From Tenrec ecaudatus (taxonomy: Eukaryota > Chordata > Mammalia > Afrosoricida > Tenrecidae): a stretch of 64,000 bases of DNA. The DNA is taken from positions 48,640,001-48,704,000 of the forward strand of contig NC_134539.1 in assembly GCF_050624435.1 (NCBI RefSeq), in the 5' to 3' direction. The notes beneath the pieces are model-generated. The model was not told the origin of the DNA and did no database searches. It saw only the letters and a list, made by a program, of their open reading frames with translations. Of this stretch, positions 24,691 through 37,053 are shown piece by piece. The stretch's first letter is position 1; the number at the start of each line of letters is the position of its first letter. The translations under genes and the position numbers were made by a program.

Positions 24691-24839
24691 GTGAATTTTT
24701 TAATGTAACTCCTCTAGCGGAGCTCTTTGTAACTTCCAATTTATGAAACGACCTTTTCTTGCAGGGGTCTGCATAAGAAGGTCAGGGAGGACATTATTGA
24801 ATTGACTTGTGAGTCATCACATAGCAGGATTCATTGTAT

Positions 24840-25310
24840 CACCATCTAGCTAAGTATAAAGTGAGCAGCACTCTGAGAAGGAGGGGGAATTTTCACTCCT
24901 AGCCAGAGCCAGGAGTCAGGAATGGTCACTGGGGCATTCCTGCACAGTAAGACTCCTTGATCTAGAAGACAGCTGTGGCATGTGAGGAGCCTCAGAGGAG
25001 CCGGAGCAGAGCAATAAAAGCCAAAGCATGAGACAGATTGTGGACTTTCCAGCCCACAGAGCAAGTAAGGCTCAATGCTTTGGGGCAGGAGGCTGGCTTG
25101 AGGAGTAGGTTACCTTGGGACACTTAATTGGGGGAGCTGGGCTTGCTGATCCACATAGGTCAAGTTGAGTGCCTTCAGGGTGAGGAAGGGGTGCCTCTGG
25201 GCATTTAATTTGGGAAGTTTGGTTCTCTGACCCACTGGGCTTCAGCTGAGTGTCTTCAAGTAGAGGCAGGGTGGCAGACCTTTGGGGCATTTGTTAGCAG
25301 CCCCACACTT
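24840..25310 (-). repeat. LTR-like repeat with internal ~75-bp duplication
   Basis: Reverse-complement relative of 3,680-4,000. Between about 25,115 and 25,300 a unit (acttaattgggggagctggg ... tgagtgccttcag) recurs as (atttaatttgggaagtttgg ... tgagtgtcttcaa) with a partial third start. Confidence 0.65.
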
Positions 25311-25492
25311 TGTAACATGTTCTGACTGAGTAACTGCATCGGGAGCATTGTCACCACATTAGAACTTGTTGGCTTCCTTTAGTAATCCCTGATATTGTGA
25401 GCACTCTTAGTTCTGGGTGGCCATGAAGTATAGGACCCAGAGGAAAAGCAGAGTGGAGGGGAACTAGGGAGTGAGTCTGAGACAGAGCACAG

Positions 25493-25625
25493 TGGGTTTC
25501 TGAGATTGTAACTTTTTGCAGGAGTGGAAAGTCTGATCATTCTCCTGCAGAGTGGCTGGTGGTTTCAAACTGCCGACTTGCTAAGGTTAGCAGCCCAGTG
25601 TAACCGGTACATCATCAGGGCTCCT
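25493..25625 (-). mobile_element. AfroSINE fragment, antisense
   Basis: gggtttctgagattgtaac, ggctggtggtttcaaactgc, cgacttgctaaggttagcag. Confidence 0.78.
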
Positions 25626-25809
25626 CGTTTAGGGTGCCTAAAGGAAAAGGCCCAATCAGAACAGTAGCTTCAGAGGGGATTTGATGGCCTGGTTAAGTTT
25701 AAGCAGAGAGGTCAACTCAGAAGGTTACGGTGACGGATATTTAGGATTTAAAATATATTGTATATTTAAAAGGGGTAATCTTGATAGATTTTCTCCCAAG
25801 CTCACAGGA

Positions 25810-25972
25810 TGATTGATAACTCAATAGTTTGAAGCCACTAAGCACTGGTCAGAGAAAGATGAGGCTTTCTACTCCTATAAAGAATGAAAGACTTGGAAGT
25901 CTACACGGCAGTTCTACCCTGTCCTCTAGGGTCTCTATGACTCAGAATTGTCTTGATGGCAGTGAGTGTTTT
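25810..25972 (+). mobile_element. AfroSINE
   Basis: agagaaagatgaggctttct, ggcagttctaccctgtcct, tcttgatggcagtgagtg. Confidence 0.82.
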
Positions 25973-26132
25973 GAGTTTATTGCGAAGAAGTTTTATGAAA
26001 ATAGAAAGCTGCATTGGTGAGGAAAAGGTCAGGGCAGTTGCAGGGAGGACGTTTTTAAATGCATCACGACAATGCCTTCACTCATTCTGGGAGGCCAGCA
26101 AGGGCCATTCTACAAGCATTTTGGATGGAAGC

Positions 26133-26651
26133 TGTGTTAATCTGGGCACTTTAGAGAAACAAATGCAAATAAACTCATGTAGAAGAGAGAGTTTTATATA
26201 AAGGATAAGTGCACATTAAGAAAACATCCCAACTCAGTGCTGCCCAAGCCCACAAGTCCAACATCAACCCATATGTCCAACACCAATCCACAAAGTCCTC
26301 CTCCATCTCACAAAACACACGCAATGATGCCGACTGCAGGAGGAAAGCCGAATCAGTGAACGTGTAAGCATCTCAGTACTGGCAGGGGTCTCCACACGGG
26401 TGCTCCAGCACCCAGGGCTGCATCAGGGTAGGTCCATGTGGCTTCACCTTGGGGATGTCTTGCAGGAAGTGAGCCTTGTCAGCTGAAGCAAGGAACTGGC
26501 TAAGGCAGCTGCACCCTGGTGTGACCATCAGAAAACAAGAGACCCAAGAACTAGAAAGGCAAGGCTGACTGAACCATTTATCACTCCACCCTTCAATTAA
26601 CCCCATGTATGTTTATTGGCCAAGGTGGCAAAATAAACTTTAACTATCTCA
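26133..26651 (-). mobile_element. Solo LTR, ERVL-type, with perfect target duplication
   Basis: 519 bp LTR of the same subfamily, flanked by gaagc at 26,128-26,132 and 26,652-26,656. Confidence 0.88.
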
Positions 26652-27102
26652 GAAGCCTTACCCAAGCCCCCCTACAGCCCTCATCTTGCTCCTTCAATTT
26701 TCTATTTTGCTCCCCAAACTCAAAGAACATAGAAAAAGCACATGGCTTGAGTAGTTTGAGGATCCCCAAACTGCCACTATGATGTGATGTAAGTGGAAGA
26801 GTTCAGAACTCTTTGGGGAAAGGGTTAGAGAGATAGAAATACCGCCTTCAGGAGCATAGAAGTCTAGATTGAAGCTTTGTGGGGGGGAAAATAGCATCAT
26901 AATTTGATATCTTTGCTTAATAAAGATCCCTGTGGTTTTATAGCAACACTTTTTGACCTACCCTTGTATTTTGATGTTTGGGAAACTTATTGAGACTTGC
27001 TTTGTGGCTTAACAGATGGTCTGTTTTACAGGATGATCTATGTCACTGGAAAAGAATGTGGGCTGCATTTCCCTGGGTGAAATGCTGTGTGTAGGTCTAG
27101 AG

Positions 27103-27286
27103 TCACGGTTCTCAACCTGTGGGTCACGACCCTTTTGGGGGGTCAAACGACCCTTTCACAGGGGCCGCCCGTTTCATCACAGTAGCAAAATGACACTGAT
27201 GAAGTAGCAATGCAAATAATGTTATGGTTGGGGCGTCACCACAACATGAGGGACTGTATTAAAGGGTCACAAGATTAGGAAGGTTG
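27103..27286 (+). mobile_element. SPIN-like non-autonomous hAT element (copy 3)
   Basis: About 184 bp; it begins near cacggttctcaacctgtggg and lacks the last ten bases of the 3' inverted repeat. Flanked by gtctagag (27,095-27,102) and gtctagaa (27,287-27,294), which match the nTCTAGAn target preferred by many hAT elements. Confidence 0.87.
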
Positions 27287-27627
27287 GTCTAGAAGGTCAG
27301 TTGGGTTCATTACATTGCTTAGGTCTTCTGTGTCTTTGAATTTCTTTCCAGTTGTGCTGCTTAGCCTTCCCTGGAAGCGGCGTGGCAAAGTCCCCTACTA
27401 CAATTGTTGACTGTTTTCGGTCCTGTTAAAGGGGATATATGTGGGGGCTCTTTCACTGGGTGCTTACATATTTATTATGGCATGTCCTCTTGCTGCATTG
27501 GCCCTTTAACCATCTTACCCGCGTAAGTAAAATAAGAAAATTACAGCAATCTTTATTAAGCAGAAGTATCAAAACGTGAAGCTATTATTTTTCAACACAG
27601 CCTCAATGTAGGTCTCACCCAAATGTG

Positions 27628-27776
27628 CACTGTGTGAACCCACATGCCCCTCCACAGCAGAAAGATGTAGCTGTCTGCTTTCTTAAAGAAATCCAGCCTG
27701 AGAGACCCCATGGGGCAGGTCTAGTCTGTTCTACAGGATTTCAGTGGACTCACTACATTCGGTGTGCTCGACGGTG
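27628..27776 (+). mobile_element. AfroSINE, adjoining MER20-like element
   Basis: cagcagaaagatgtagctgt, gaccccatggggcaggtct, gtgtgctcgacggtgg. Confidence 0.72.
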
Positions 27777-27785
27777 GTATATATA

Positions 27786-27916
27786 TCTGGTAGTCCCCAC
27801 TAGGCTGGTAGTGCTACTGGCATGCTGCCAAGCATCTTACAACGTATAGGACATTCTCTCCACTTCTCATAGTGATCAGAGCCAAAATGCCTGCAGTACC
27901 GAGGCTGAGACATCCT
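27786..27916 (+). mobile_element. MER20-like hAT element upstream of DNAJC25
   Basis: It matches the second half of MER20 as I recall it: gtgctactggcat, gctgccaagcatcttacaa, aggaca, gccaaaatg, gtaccgaggctgagacatcctg. The 5' half is lost where an AfroSINE-like piece (27,628-27,776) abuts. It ends about 170 bp before the CpG island of DNAJC25. Confidence 0.7.
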
Positions 27917-28077
27917 GAGCCAGCTGTCCATGAACTTCGAAGGTCTTCTGCTGGCAGGCAGTGCTTGGACTTTTACGTTTGTCTTCCTTTCGCAAAGGCG
28001 ACATATGGTTCGTGAGAGGGAAGTTTGATTAAAAAAAAGTCCCAGGCACAGACTTCTTGCAGCAGCGAACAGAATGA

Positions 28078-28956
<879 letters not shown>

Positions 28957-29104
28957 TGAAGGGGCAGCATGCGCCCTCCTCCTGCGCGTGTTGAATGGAC
29001 CCGCGGTCCTGCCGCCCAACGTCTGCAAATATGACCCTCGCAAACTGCAGGACGGGGGAGAAGGGAACTCCCCTTTTACCGACCTCGGTGTCTCCGCCGA
29101 GCTT

Positions 29105-29440
29105 GATAATTCAGTACAGCGGCCACACACAACTCACAGGCCAGACTCAGAGTGAGGGAGTTTATTCGGGAAGTAACAGGTTACATGCAATTCAGGGTTA
29201 GGAAAGACCCAGTATACAGTTGTTTAACCAGGACAGTCTATTTTAAACTATGCTGACAGGCATGCCTCTCTTTGGCCCCAGGCCTGGCCTCTGCTCTGCC
29301 CGGGAAAGTGTTCCAAAGCTCTGTAGATAGTGCCCCTAAGCAACCCCATGCCTCCTTAGGCAGTGGAAGGTGCTCTGTCTGAAGGGGCTTAGCCTCCTCC
29401 CCTCCTCCCTTCACTTTTCTCCCCCCAGCCATTACAGTTG
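29105..29440 (+). repeat. LTR-like repeat at the start of DNAJC25 intron 1
   Basis: Shares gcggccacacacaactcaca, aagtaacaggttaca and gtatacagttgttta-type blocks with 3,420-3,560. Confidence 0.6.
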
Positions 29441-29639
29441 ACAGTCACCACAGCCGTCGTTAAGAATCAGAAGTTTCTCTTTCCAGGGCCATTCTTTAAA
29501 GTCCTTGTTTCCATGAGTCTCCCTACACGAGGGGCATCTGGCCTTCAACAGCTTGAGCCTTATTCATATGAAGTGGAGCTCAGACATACCTCCTCTCTGA
29601 CCTATCAATTCGGATACCACCCATCCTTCTGCTTGGGTT

Positions 29640-29880
29640 GACAATTACAATGATCACGTACAACTCACAGACTAGACCCACAATTTGGGGTTTATTACTG
29701 AAGGTCACAGGATCAGGAAAAGACTTAGGATACAATTCCCTGGTCAGGTCAGCCTGTTTTCTGCTATGCTGGCAGGCAGGCCTTACTCTGACCCTTGGCC
29801 CTTCAGCCCCTTGGGCTGACCTGGCCTCTGTCCTGCTCAACATGTTCCAAAACTCTCGGGCTCCTCTGAAGTCCACGTGG
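29640..29880 (+). repeat. LTR-like repeat, second neighbouring copy
   Basis: atcacgtacaactcacagac, tttggggtttattactga and acttaggataca match the previous copy. The RTE fragment starts directly after it. Confidence 0.6.
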
Positions 29881-29884
29881 CACT

Positions 29885-30870
29885 GAAGGCACTGGTAAAA
29901 AACAAGGCCCCGGCAATTGATAGAAAACCAAGTGAAATGTTTTCAACAAGTGCATGCAGAGCTGGCGAAGTCCATTCATCTGTGCCCGGAAATTTAGAAG
30001 AGACGCACTCGATGTACCAGCTGGAGCACATCTGTATTCGTGCCCACTCCCAAAAGGTGATTCAACAAAATGCAGACGTTTCTGAACATCAAGTAAAGTT
30101 TTGCTGAAGAAAATTTAAAGACCCTGGACAGATGTGAGAAATTGAAGCCAGTTCAGAAGAGGATATACAATGGGGAATCTCGCTACTGATGTCATATGGA
30201 TCTTAGCTAAAGAGAGTACTAGAGAGATAATCTACCTGTAGTTTATTGGCTGCACAGGTGTACAACTGCATAGATCATAGCATACCATGGATAACATTGT
30301 GAAGATTGGGAATTCTAGAACACTAAGTTGTGCTCATGTGGAAACTGTATAGACCAAGAGATGGTCCTTAAAACAAGGGGATCCTGTGTGCTTTAGTATC
30401 AAGAAAGATGTGCATCAGGGCCGCATTCTTAAAACTTATTTAAACTGTACGCTGAACAAGTAACCTGAGAAGACTGGATTGTATGAATAATAATACAGCA
30501 TCAGGTTTAGAGGAAGACTCATAAGCAACCTGTAATATGCAGATGACGCCGTCTTGCTTGCTGAAGGTGAAGAGGATTTGAAACTCATAAAGGTAAAAAT
30601 GAAAGTTGATACAGGACGGACTATAACTCAACACAAAGAAAACAGAAGTGCTCACAACTGGACCACTAAGCAGCACCATGACCACAGAGAAAATACTTAG
30701 GTTTTTAAGGCCTGGAGTTTACTTGGGTCCACAGTCAATGTCCATAGCAGCAGCAGTCAAATAAAATAAGATGACATATTGCATTGGTCAGATCTGTTGT
30801 AAAAGATCACTTTAAAGTTTTTTAAAAGGCTAACACAGATGCATGGGAGAGCTCAACAAAGAATACAAAA
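29885..30870 (+). mobile_element. RTE LINE reverse-transcriptase fragment
   Basis: Sense fragment in DNAJC25 intron 1 with 'cagttcagaagaggatatac', the active-site region (cctgtaatatgcagatgac, an intact Y-A-D-D with a stop just before it, about 30,530) and 'ttgcttgctgaaggtgaaga'. Many stops; the 3' end is missing. Confidence 0.8.
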
Positions 30871-31261
30871 AACTGCTGTTTTGGCTGTTTTCTTTTGTTT
30901 GTTTGTTTTTCTTGTCCTACTGGATGGGAGCCAACAACCCTGCTCATGTGGCCCAGCTACACCCATACCTCCCGTAGCCCTACGAGGCCGGGTTATTACT
31001 CTACTCCTGTAAACACGATCATTGAGAGGTAGCGGTCAGCAGTTAAGCCAAACCTACCTTCACCTGTGCTACAGGAGAACACACACCCCATTCTGTATCG
31101 CACCTTGACCAGGAGACAGGTGGTGAGTGTCTGAGTACACACCAACATATAAATCATTAATTAAATGTAAATACATCAGCACAATGTCTTGGAGACAAAA
31201 GATCATTTCATTTCACACAAAGACACAAGATAGAGTGACTCAAACAAGTGACCAAAATATA

Positions 31262-31362
31262 GAGCCTGCCGACATATGTACAAACGTGCTTGACACAATG
31301 GACGCATGTGTGGATTGTGATAAGAGCTATAAGAGCTCCCAATAAAATGATATATTTATATA
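31262..31362 (+). mobile_element. LINE 3' UTR, short 5'-truncated copy
   Basis: Last ~100 bp of the tenrec-type family: acatatgtacaaacgtg, ggattgtgataagagct, ctcccaataaaatga, followed by an AT microsatellite. Confidence 0.7.
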
Positions 31363-31677
31363 TAGATATATATAGAGTCGGCAAACTTTTCTCACGAAAT
31401 AACTAGCATTGGAGCTACCTGATAAAGACTTCTCATGAATTATACTTAAGGTATTTTCCAAAGCTTGAGAGGAAGACCAAGAGAGCTACAGATGATGTAA
31501 AAAGAAAGCACAGACAAACTAGAACAATTCAGAAAAAACATAAGCATAAACTGAAAAAATTAGAATGCTGACAAAAACAAGTAAAATTCCAGAAGATTCA
31601 TATTAACAATTCAAAATCGATAACATATTAAAAGGGCAAAGAAGACCAAATCCATATGCTTGAGAATAAATCAGTAG

Positions 31678-32224
31678 CTCTTTCCCTGTCCCTGCCGAGC
31701 TGTGTGGAGCTCTGTGTGTTCAAGTTTGGGTCCCACCTGTACCCACCATGGCCGGGGAAGGCACTGCTGCTGAGGGGCATGGACGTTCACACTGCTTTAC
31801 TAGAGGTGCTGAAGACCGCCCGCCCTCCTCCACCATGGCCTAGCACGTGGAAGTCACGCAACTGCCAATGCCTTAGACATGCGCCAAGCTCATCTTTGTG
31901 CTTGCATCCACCTGTGGATGTCCAGTGAGTGGAGGCCCTGTGTGCCGAGCACCACATCCACCTCATTTTGGTGGGTGACAACAAGAAACTAGGAGAGTGG
32001 GCAGGCCTCTGCACAACTGATAGAAAAGGAAAACCCCGGAAAGTGGTTGGTTGCAGTTGTGTGGTTGGTTGCAGTTGTGTGGTTGGTTGCAGTTGTGTGG
32101 TTGGTTGCAGTTGTGTGGTTGTTAAGGACTATTGCAAAGAATCTCAAGCCAAGGGTGTTATTGAAGACAACTTTAAATGCAAAACATGAGCAAATAAAAC
32201 TTTACGAATTGTAAAAAAAAAAAA
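31678..32224 (+). pseudogene. RPS12P: RPS12 processed pseudogene with internal repeat expansion
   Basis: An intronless copy of the ribosomal protein S12 mRNA. It includes a 5' UTR (starting CTCTTTCCCTG, a TOP-like start), a start codon at 31,748, the coding region, a TGA at 32,187-32,189, an AATAAA and a poly(A) tract at 32,212-32,223. This is the hallmark of L1-mediated retrotransposition. Recognisable segments are [27 protein letters not shown] (split by a stop), [26 protein letters not shown] and the ending of the protein. Frameshifts occur soon after the start codon and again in the first half, so it is not coding. The segment encoding VVGCSC is present in four perfect tandem copies instead of one. 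I could not define a clean target-site duplication. Confidence 0.93.
32043..32114 (+). repeat. Four perfect 18-bp tandem repeats inside the RPS12 pseudogene
   Basis: The unit gtggttggttgcagttgt occurs four times head to tail without a mismatch and is followed by a partial fifth copy. The functional RPS12 gene has one. The unit is six codons long, so the pseudogene frame is not shifted by the expansion. Confidence 0.95.
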
Positions 32225-33007
32225 TACAGAAAGAAAATCAATACTAATCTGCAAAAGGAACAACCTTCCACGAAAAACTAAAGAGTACTTTGGTGAGCGA
32301 ACCATTCGGAATTCAAGATCTAGAAGTATTCAGAGTGAAACAAACGGACGAGATTGAAACTAGGGAACCAGGGCCATCCATTTTAGAAGGAAGACAATTT
32401 CAAAGCTAAAGGTTGGACCAGTGTAGGTACAGAGCGTGCAGTTCAGAGGAAATCAGGTAGAGCTCAGGAACCTGGGTGAAGGGGAGGCAATATCCGCTGA
32501 GAGGAGGCCAGAGAAATCACTGGAAGGAGGGCGAGAGTTATAGGCAAATATCTGAGGGGGATTGCACTGGAGGGTCTGAATGTAATGGCAGGAAAATGGG
32601 GCACAAAACTCAAGGGCACAGAGACCAGGCTTGCTTGTTGGGTGAAGACTGGGAAACTGAGCTCAGCCCTGTTCAGGTTTTCCGTGGCCAGGTCTGCCAG
32701 AGGAACAATGGTACGATTGAGGTATGCGCATCTTAGAATAATCAACCATTTGGTTAGGTTGGCTGCCTCTAAAGATTTCTGTCCTTAAAATGTCCCTCTG
32801 ATATGTCAGCTGATAAAAAGCTAGATAATTTGTCCACTAGGAACAAGGAACGCTGGAAACAGTTCAAAGCTAGCAGGTCACGGCAGCTCCAGACGGACCC
32901 CTGCAGATGGAGCCGGAGGCCGGAGGAGTGTGCTGCAGCTTTCTTGCCTGAAAGTATTTACAGAGCTGACAGGGAGTAGAAATTAGCTGACGGATAAAGA
33001 TGTTTGG

Positions 33008-33190
33008 TGATAGGCACCACCGAATTGGTCCTGATTCATAGTGACCCTGTGCCCAACGGAACAAAACACTGCCCAGTCCCATACCCTCTGGGCAGTTGTT
33101 AGGTGTGAGCCCATTGTGACAGCCTCTGTGTGACTCCTGTCTTCACCGAGCATCATGCCCTTCTCCAGGGATTTGCCTGAGGCCAGTTGA
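33008..33190 (-). mobile_element. RTE LINE 3' end, antisense
   Basis: Antisense end: gattcatagtgaccctgtg, gtgagcccattgtgacag, catcatgcccttctccaggg. Corresponds to the last ~180 bp of the element. Confidence 0.75.
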
Positions 33191-33329
33191 ATGGTGTTTA
33201 TGCCACAAGATAGACTCTGCTTCCATGTGAGGGCCTCTAGGACCTTGGTTTTTGTTTTTTTTTTTGGACCTTGGTTTTTAAACAGAAGTGTGAGCTCATT
33301 GAGGGGTCTTCTTTGGACAAGAAGTGCAC

Positions 33330-34780
33330 AGGGCCCTTAGCTAGTCTGCAAAAAGCCAGGAACGCTGCCTCGCCGTGGATAAGATTGTGGTTCACCATGG
33401 GAGACATAGTTAAAGCAAATCGGGTGGTCTGATTTCATTTGTTATAATGGGAGTTGTGAAGAATTTGCCGGCGGTTTTAGTCTTGGACAGTGCAAACATC
33501 TAATGAAGTAGGGTCATCGGTCTGGAGGGCCTAGCTTTCCAGGATCCTCTTGCGATGGTGTCGGGGAGTCATCGTCTCACATGGGTCACAGTCTCCTGGT
33601 GGAAAAGGACTTGTGAGAGAAAGGAAGTCCAGGCTTTCTGCCGCAGGGAGGTCAGCGAAGAGAGGTAAGAGAGAGTGAAATAAAAATGAGGTGCAGACGT
33701 CTGAGCGGCTCAGGTACTGCCGCATCGGCATCGAGGCAGGAACTGCGGAGCTGAGACCCCAACGGGAAACTTTAAAGTTAGGAAAAAATTCCTCTGTTTG
33801 CTTTTTGTCGTACTTCTCTTTTCCCATGAAGACGAACAGGCAAGCCCTTTAAGAGTATACTTCACTGTGGACCCTGAAAAGAGTGCGGCCAGGGGACTGG
33901 GAAGACTACGTCCCCGGCGGCTGCCGTCCAGCCTTCTCAATCTCCCTGTCATGGAGACAGGGTGGGCTTGACTTCAGTCTTATAGAATGAGTAGGTCGTT
34001 TACGTCTGGAACACTAGCTAACAGAAAAGAGCTCTTTCTTGGAGGTTGGGATGACTTAATCACAAAGAATTGGAGCCAGGAGCCTTTTTTCCTCCACCCC
34101 CAGTTTCTGAATCGCCTCCTCAATTTCTTTCTTTATTGTCCGGTTCAAGCCTCTTAGTATGTGATTTTACTAGTGGATAATGATCTTAAAACCTATGGCC
34201 CATCATAATCTTACATTGGAATGCCACGAAACTTATCATACTTACTGACTTCCCAGTGCTGAGAATACGTGTGCGATCAAAATGGGAAGTACATTCGTGC
34301 AAACCTGGTGGATTTATGATGCTGAGATCTTGGTCCCATAAATGCCCGTTTCAGGGAGAGATTAAAATGGTGGTTCCAACAACATAAGTTACAGTGCTGT
34401 GGTTCAAGTTCTCCGGGTCAGACCACACCAGCAGAGGACTTGGATGCCCATCGGTGCTCCTTACCGGCTTAGTCGTGCCCAGGTGTGCTTGGAGGGACGG
34501 GGAAAGCAGAGCAGTAAGGGTCGCGGTGGAAGGCGGAAGCCACAGGGCGATGCTCTCACACAGCCACGCGTGGCTCACAGCACCAAGCAGCTACAGTTCT
34601 AGGTCTCAGGAGAGCTTCTGACAATCGTGCATTCTCACGCTGCTTTCGCATAGTCATCTGTTAGTGTGTTTGGTTCCTGAGTTTCAGGGAAGTCGTGGAC
34701 TTTGGAAGTTACATTAATGGACAGCTACTCTCTCCGTCAACATTGGATCACAGAAGTGGAAAAATGTTGTCCTGTGGGTG
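33330..34780. other. Intron 1 segment, nothing recognised
   Basis: Mixed-composition sequence. Open frames up to 98 codons on the - strand (33,531-33,827) lack family features. Confidence 0.5.
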
Positions 34781-34787
34781 TGTTTTG

Positions 34788-34925
34788 AAGGAGCTGGTGT
34801 TGCAGTGGGTTAAGTTGGGTGCTAACAAGAAGGTTGGTGGTTCCAATCCCCCAACCGCTCTGTGGGGAAAGGAGGAGGCGGTTTGCTTTGGAAAGCTTGA
34901 CAGCCGCAGAAACACTGTGGAACCC
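34788..34925 (+). mobile_element. AfroSINE in DNAJC25 intron 1
   Basis: ggagctggtgttgcagtggg, gttggtggttccaatcccc, ccgctctgtggggaaagga. Confidence 0.72.
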
Positions 34926-34999
34926 TTCCCCGCCCCGGAGGCCAGGGGAGGACCCACTCAAGGGCAGCAGACTTGGTCTTGGTTTGAAGTACTTTTCTG

Positions 35000-36600
35000 T
35001 GGCTAGTAGCACTTAACACACCGCACTCAACCGTGTTCTTCGTTTTTCTGCACTATGTCCTTAGCACATCAAATAATAAATGGTTTTTAAATACAGATGT
35101 TCCTCTGGAGACAAATTCAGATGGAATCGAAATCAGAAGTGGATTTGATTTCTGACTTTCTGACCATTACATGACACATGCCTACGTTGCTGCTTCAGAG
35201 TTAATTGTAGTTTTGAGGAGTCAGATAAAGTAGAGTGGATGTATTACAAAAAAATATTTTTGCATGAGAGGAAAATTAACGCTGGTCCATCTTTAAGGAG
35301 AAAGCATGCTGTGGGGGGTTTAAGTGAGAACATTCATCTTAATATCCAGGTACACGCTGCAGGAGCGAAGAGGAATGGGGTAGAAATAGACAGGCGGTGC
35401 ACATAGAGAAACTATGATGGTAAACATGGGCATGGTAAACAAGGTCACAGAGAAGCTTGTGGTAAGGGTCTCAGAACTAATGGCTGTCAAGAGCATTGCC
35501 TAATAAGTGGAAGGGTGTGGAGAGAGCCTTCTCCTTCACCTTGTCTTGGAAGGGAAGTGTCGATTTCTCATCAGACTGCTGATTCTTGTGACTCGCCTTT
35601 GACACTGGCGATCTTTGGCTGAAAACCTTCTGGCGTGTGCTTATTGTCCTGCTCCTTAGAGTAGTCTGTCACTCAGCTCTGTCTCCTGGTGCTGATAGAA
35701 AGGCTGAGGGAGGAGTCCCTAACAGTGAAAAGGTCACAGGCCCTGCCTTTCACCTCCTAACCAAAGCCGGGGAGATAGATACTTATTGTACGCTTGTTAT
35801 TTATTTAAGTTGCATAATAAAAAGATACCTCTGAACTATTGCTGTACTGAAAGGAACAATGATTTCTTCTTGGCGGATTGGTGCTGTTTGAACTGGATCT
35901 AGAACCAATGAGGGACAGTTCTGATAAAGAGAACACTCATCAGCCAAAACAGGAAGCTTGAGCCAAGCGGGAAGTGTTCGCTGGCGAGGTATGCTAGTGA
36001 GTCAGTGTTTTCTCCACCAAGGACCACTTTTTAACATACATGTATGTGTAAAATAGACATTCGTATCGCTGGTTTTGTTTTCTAACTTTGATTTAGGTTT
36101 TACTGAGTCATTCAAATAATTGAGAATTCATAAAAATACTACCAAATGATGTAAATTTTGGTTACAGTTGTGATGTTGATAAACAGCCTAGTTAACGAAG
36201 GGATGGCCCATCAGCTGTTCCTACAATTCTGATTGGTCATGACTGTCTGAAATGTTAGTAAGAGTTTTTAGAACTTACCGGACTTTCGTGGAAGTGAGTG
36301 ACATGATTGATGGTGGTTCTCCCCGGGGCCCCAAAGGGCCCAGCAGTCTGTGTGGTGCACTGGCGGTCTCTGCTGTGAGCGCCGCTGCTCTCCGGGTGGT
36401 TACGTACCAGAGTGTTCCCTTCTGGGTCTGTAACTACCTGGCACTGAAACGTCATCTGCCAGAAAGGAGCTGGTTCTAGCTGGACACTGAGTGCTTCATG
36501 TTCCCAAATAGCCTGTGCAGAATTATCGTGGTGAGTGGTGTTGACAACAGCACCAAGACTCCTATTTTATTCTTTGTAGACGTCCAGGGTCTACGTTCTT
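35000..36600. other. Intron 1 segment, nothing recognised
   Basis: No repeat, exon or RNA gene that I can support. Confidence 0.5.
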
Positions 36601-36765
36601 TGGAGGAGTCCGGGTGGCACGATGGGTAAGCCTGGCACTGCCATGGGAAATGGCAGCATTTTGAACTCACCCTGGCGATGCGCCCGCTGCTGTGAGCACG
36701 GTCCTTTCCTGGGAAAGCCTGTGGGCAGTTCGACTCTGTCCCCCGAGGGACACAATCGTGGGAGA
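36601..36765 (+). mobile_element. AfroSINE in DNAJC25 intron 1
   Basis: ggaggagtccgggtggcacg, ttttgaactcaccctggcg, gttcgactctgtcccccgag. Several substitutions created new CpG sites. Confidence 0.7.
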
Positions 36766-37053
36766 CCCCACCGCACACAGCAGTCACAAGTTACCTGTCT
36801 GAACAAGAATTGTTTGCATGACTGTTAGTTTTCCACAAGCTTTGTCTCTAACTAGTAAAATAGGTTACTCAGAGATCATCAAAAACACACACTACGTGAA
36901 TAGATCATCTCTGGGCGCTCTAGCTTTCCATTAGAAATGGGTCCCACCGCCCAGTTTCAACATCTGCCACTGTTTCCCCCTGTGTCTTCTTCAACCCCAT
37001 TTTCTTCCTACTCGCACTTTTTAATCTTAGTGAACGACAGCGTGGTCCTCATA

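Noticed and set aside
32043-32114. Short direct repeats suggesting a CRISPR-like array
   Set aside because: The units are contiguous without spacers, lie in a ribosomal pseudogene, and the genome is mammalian.
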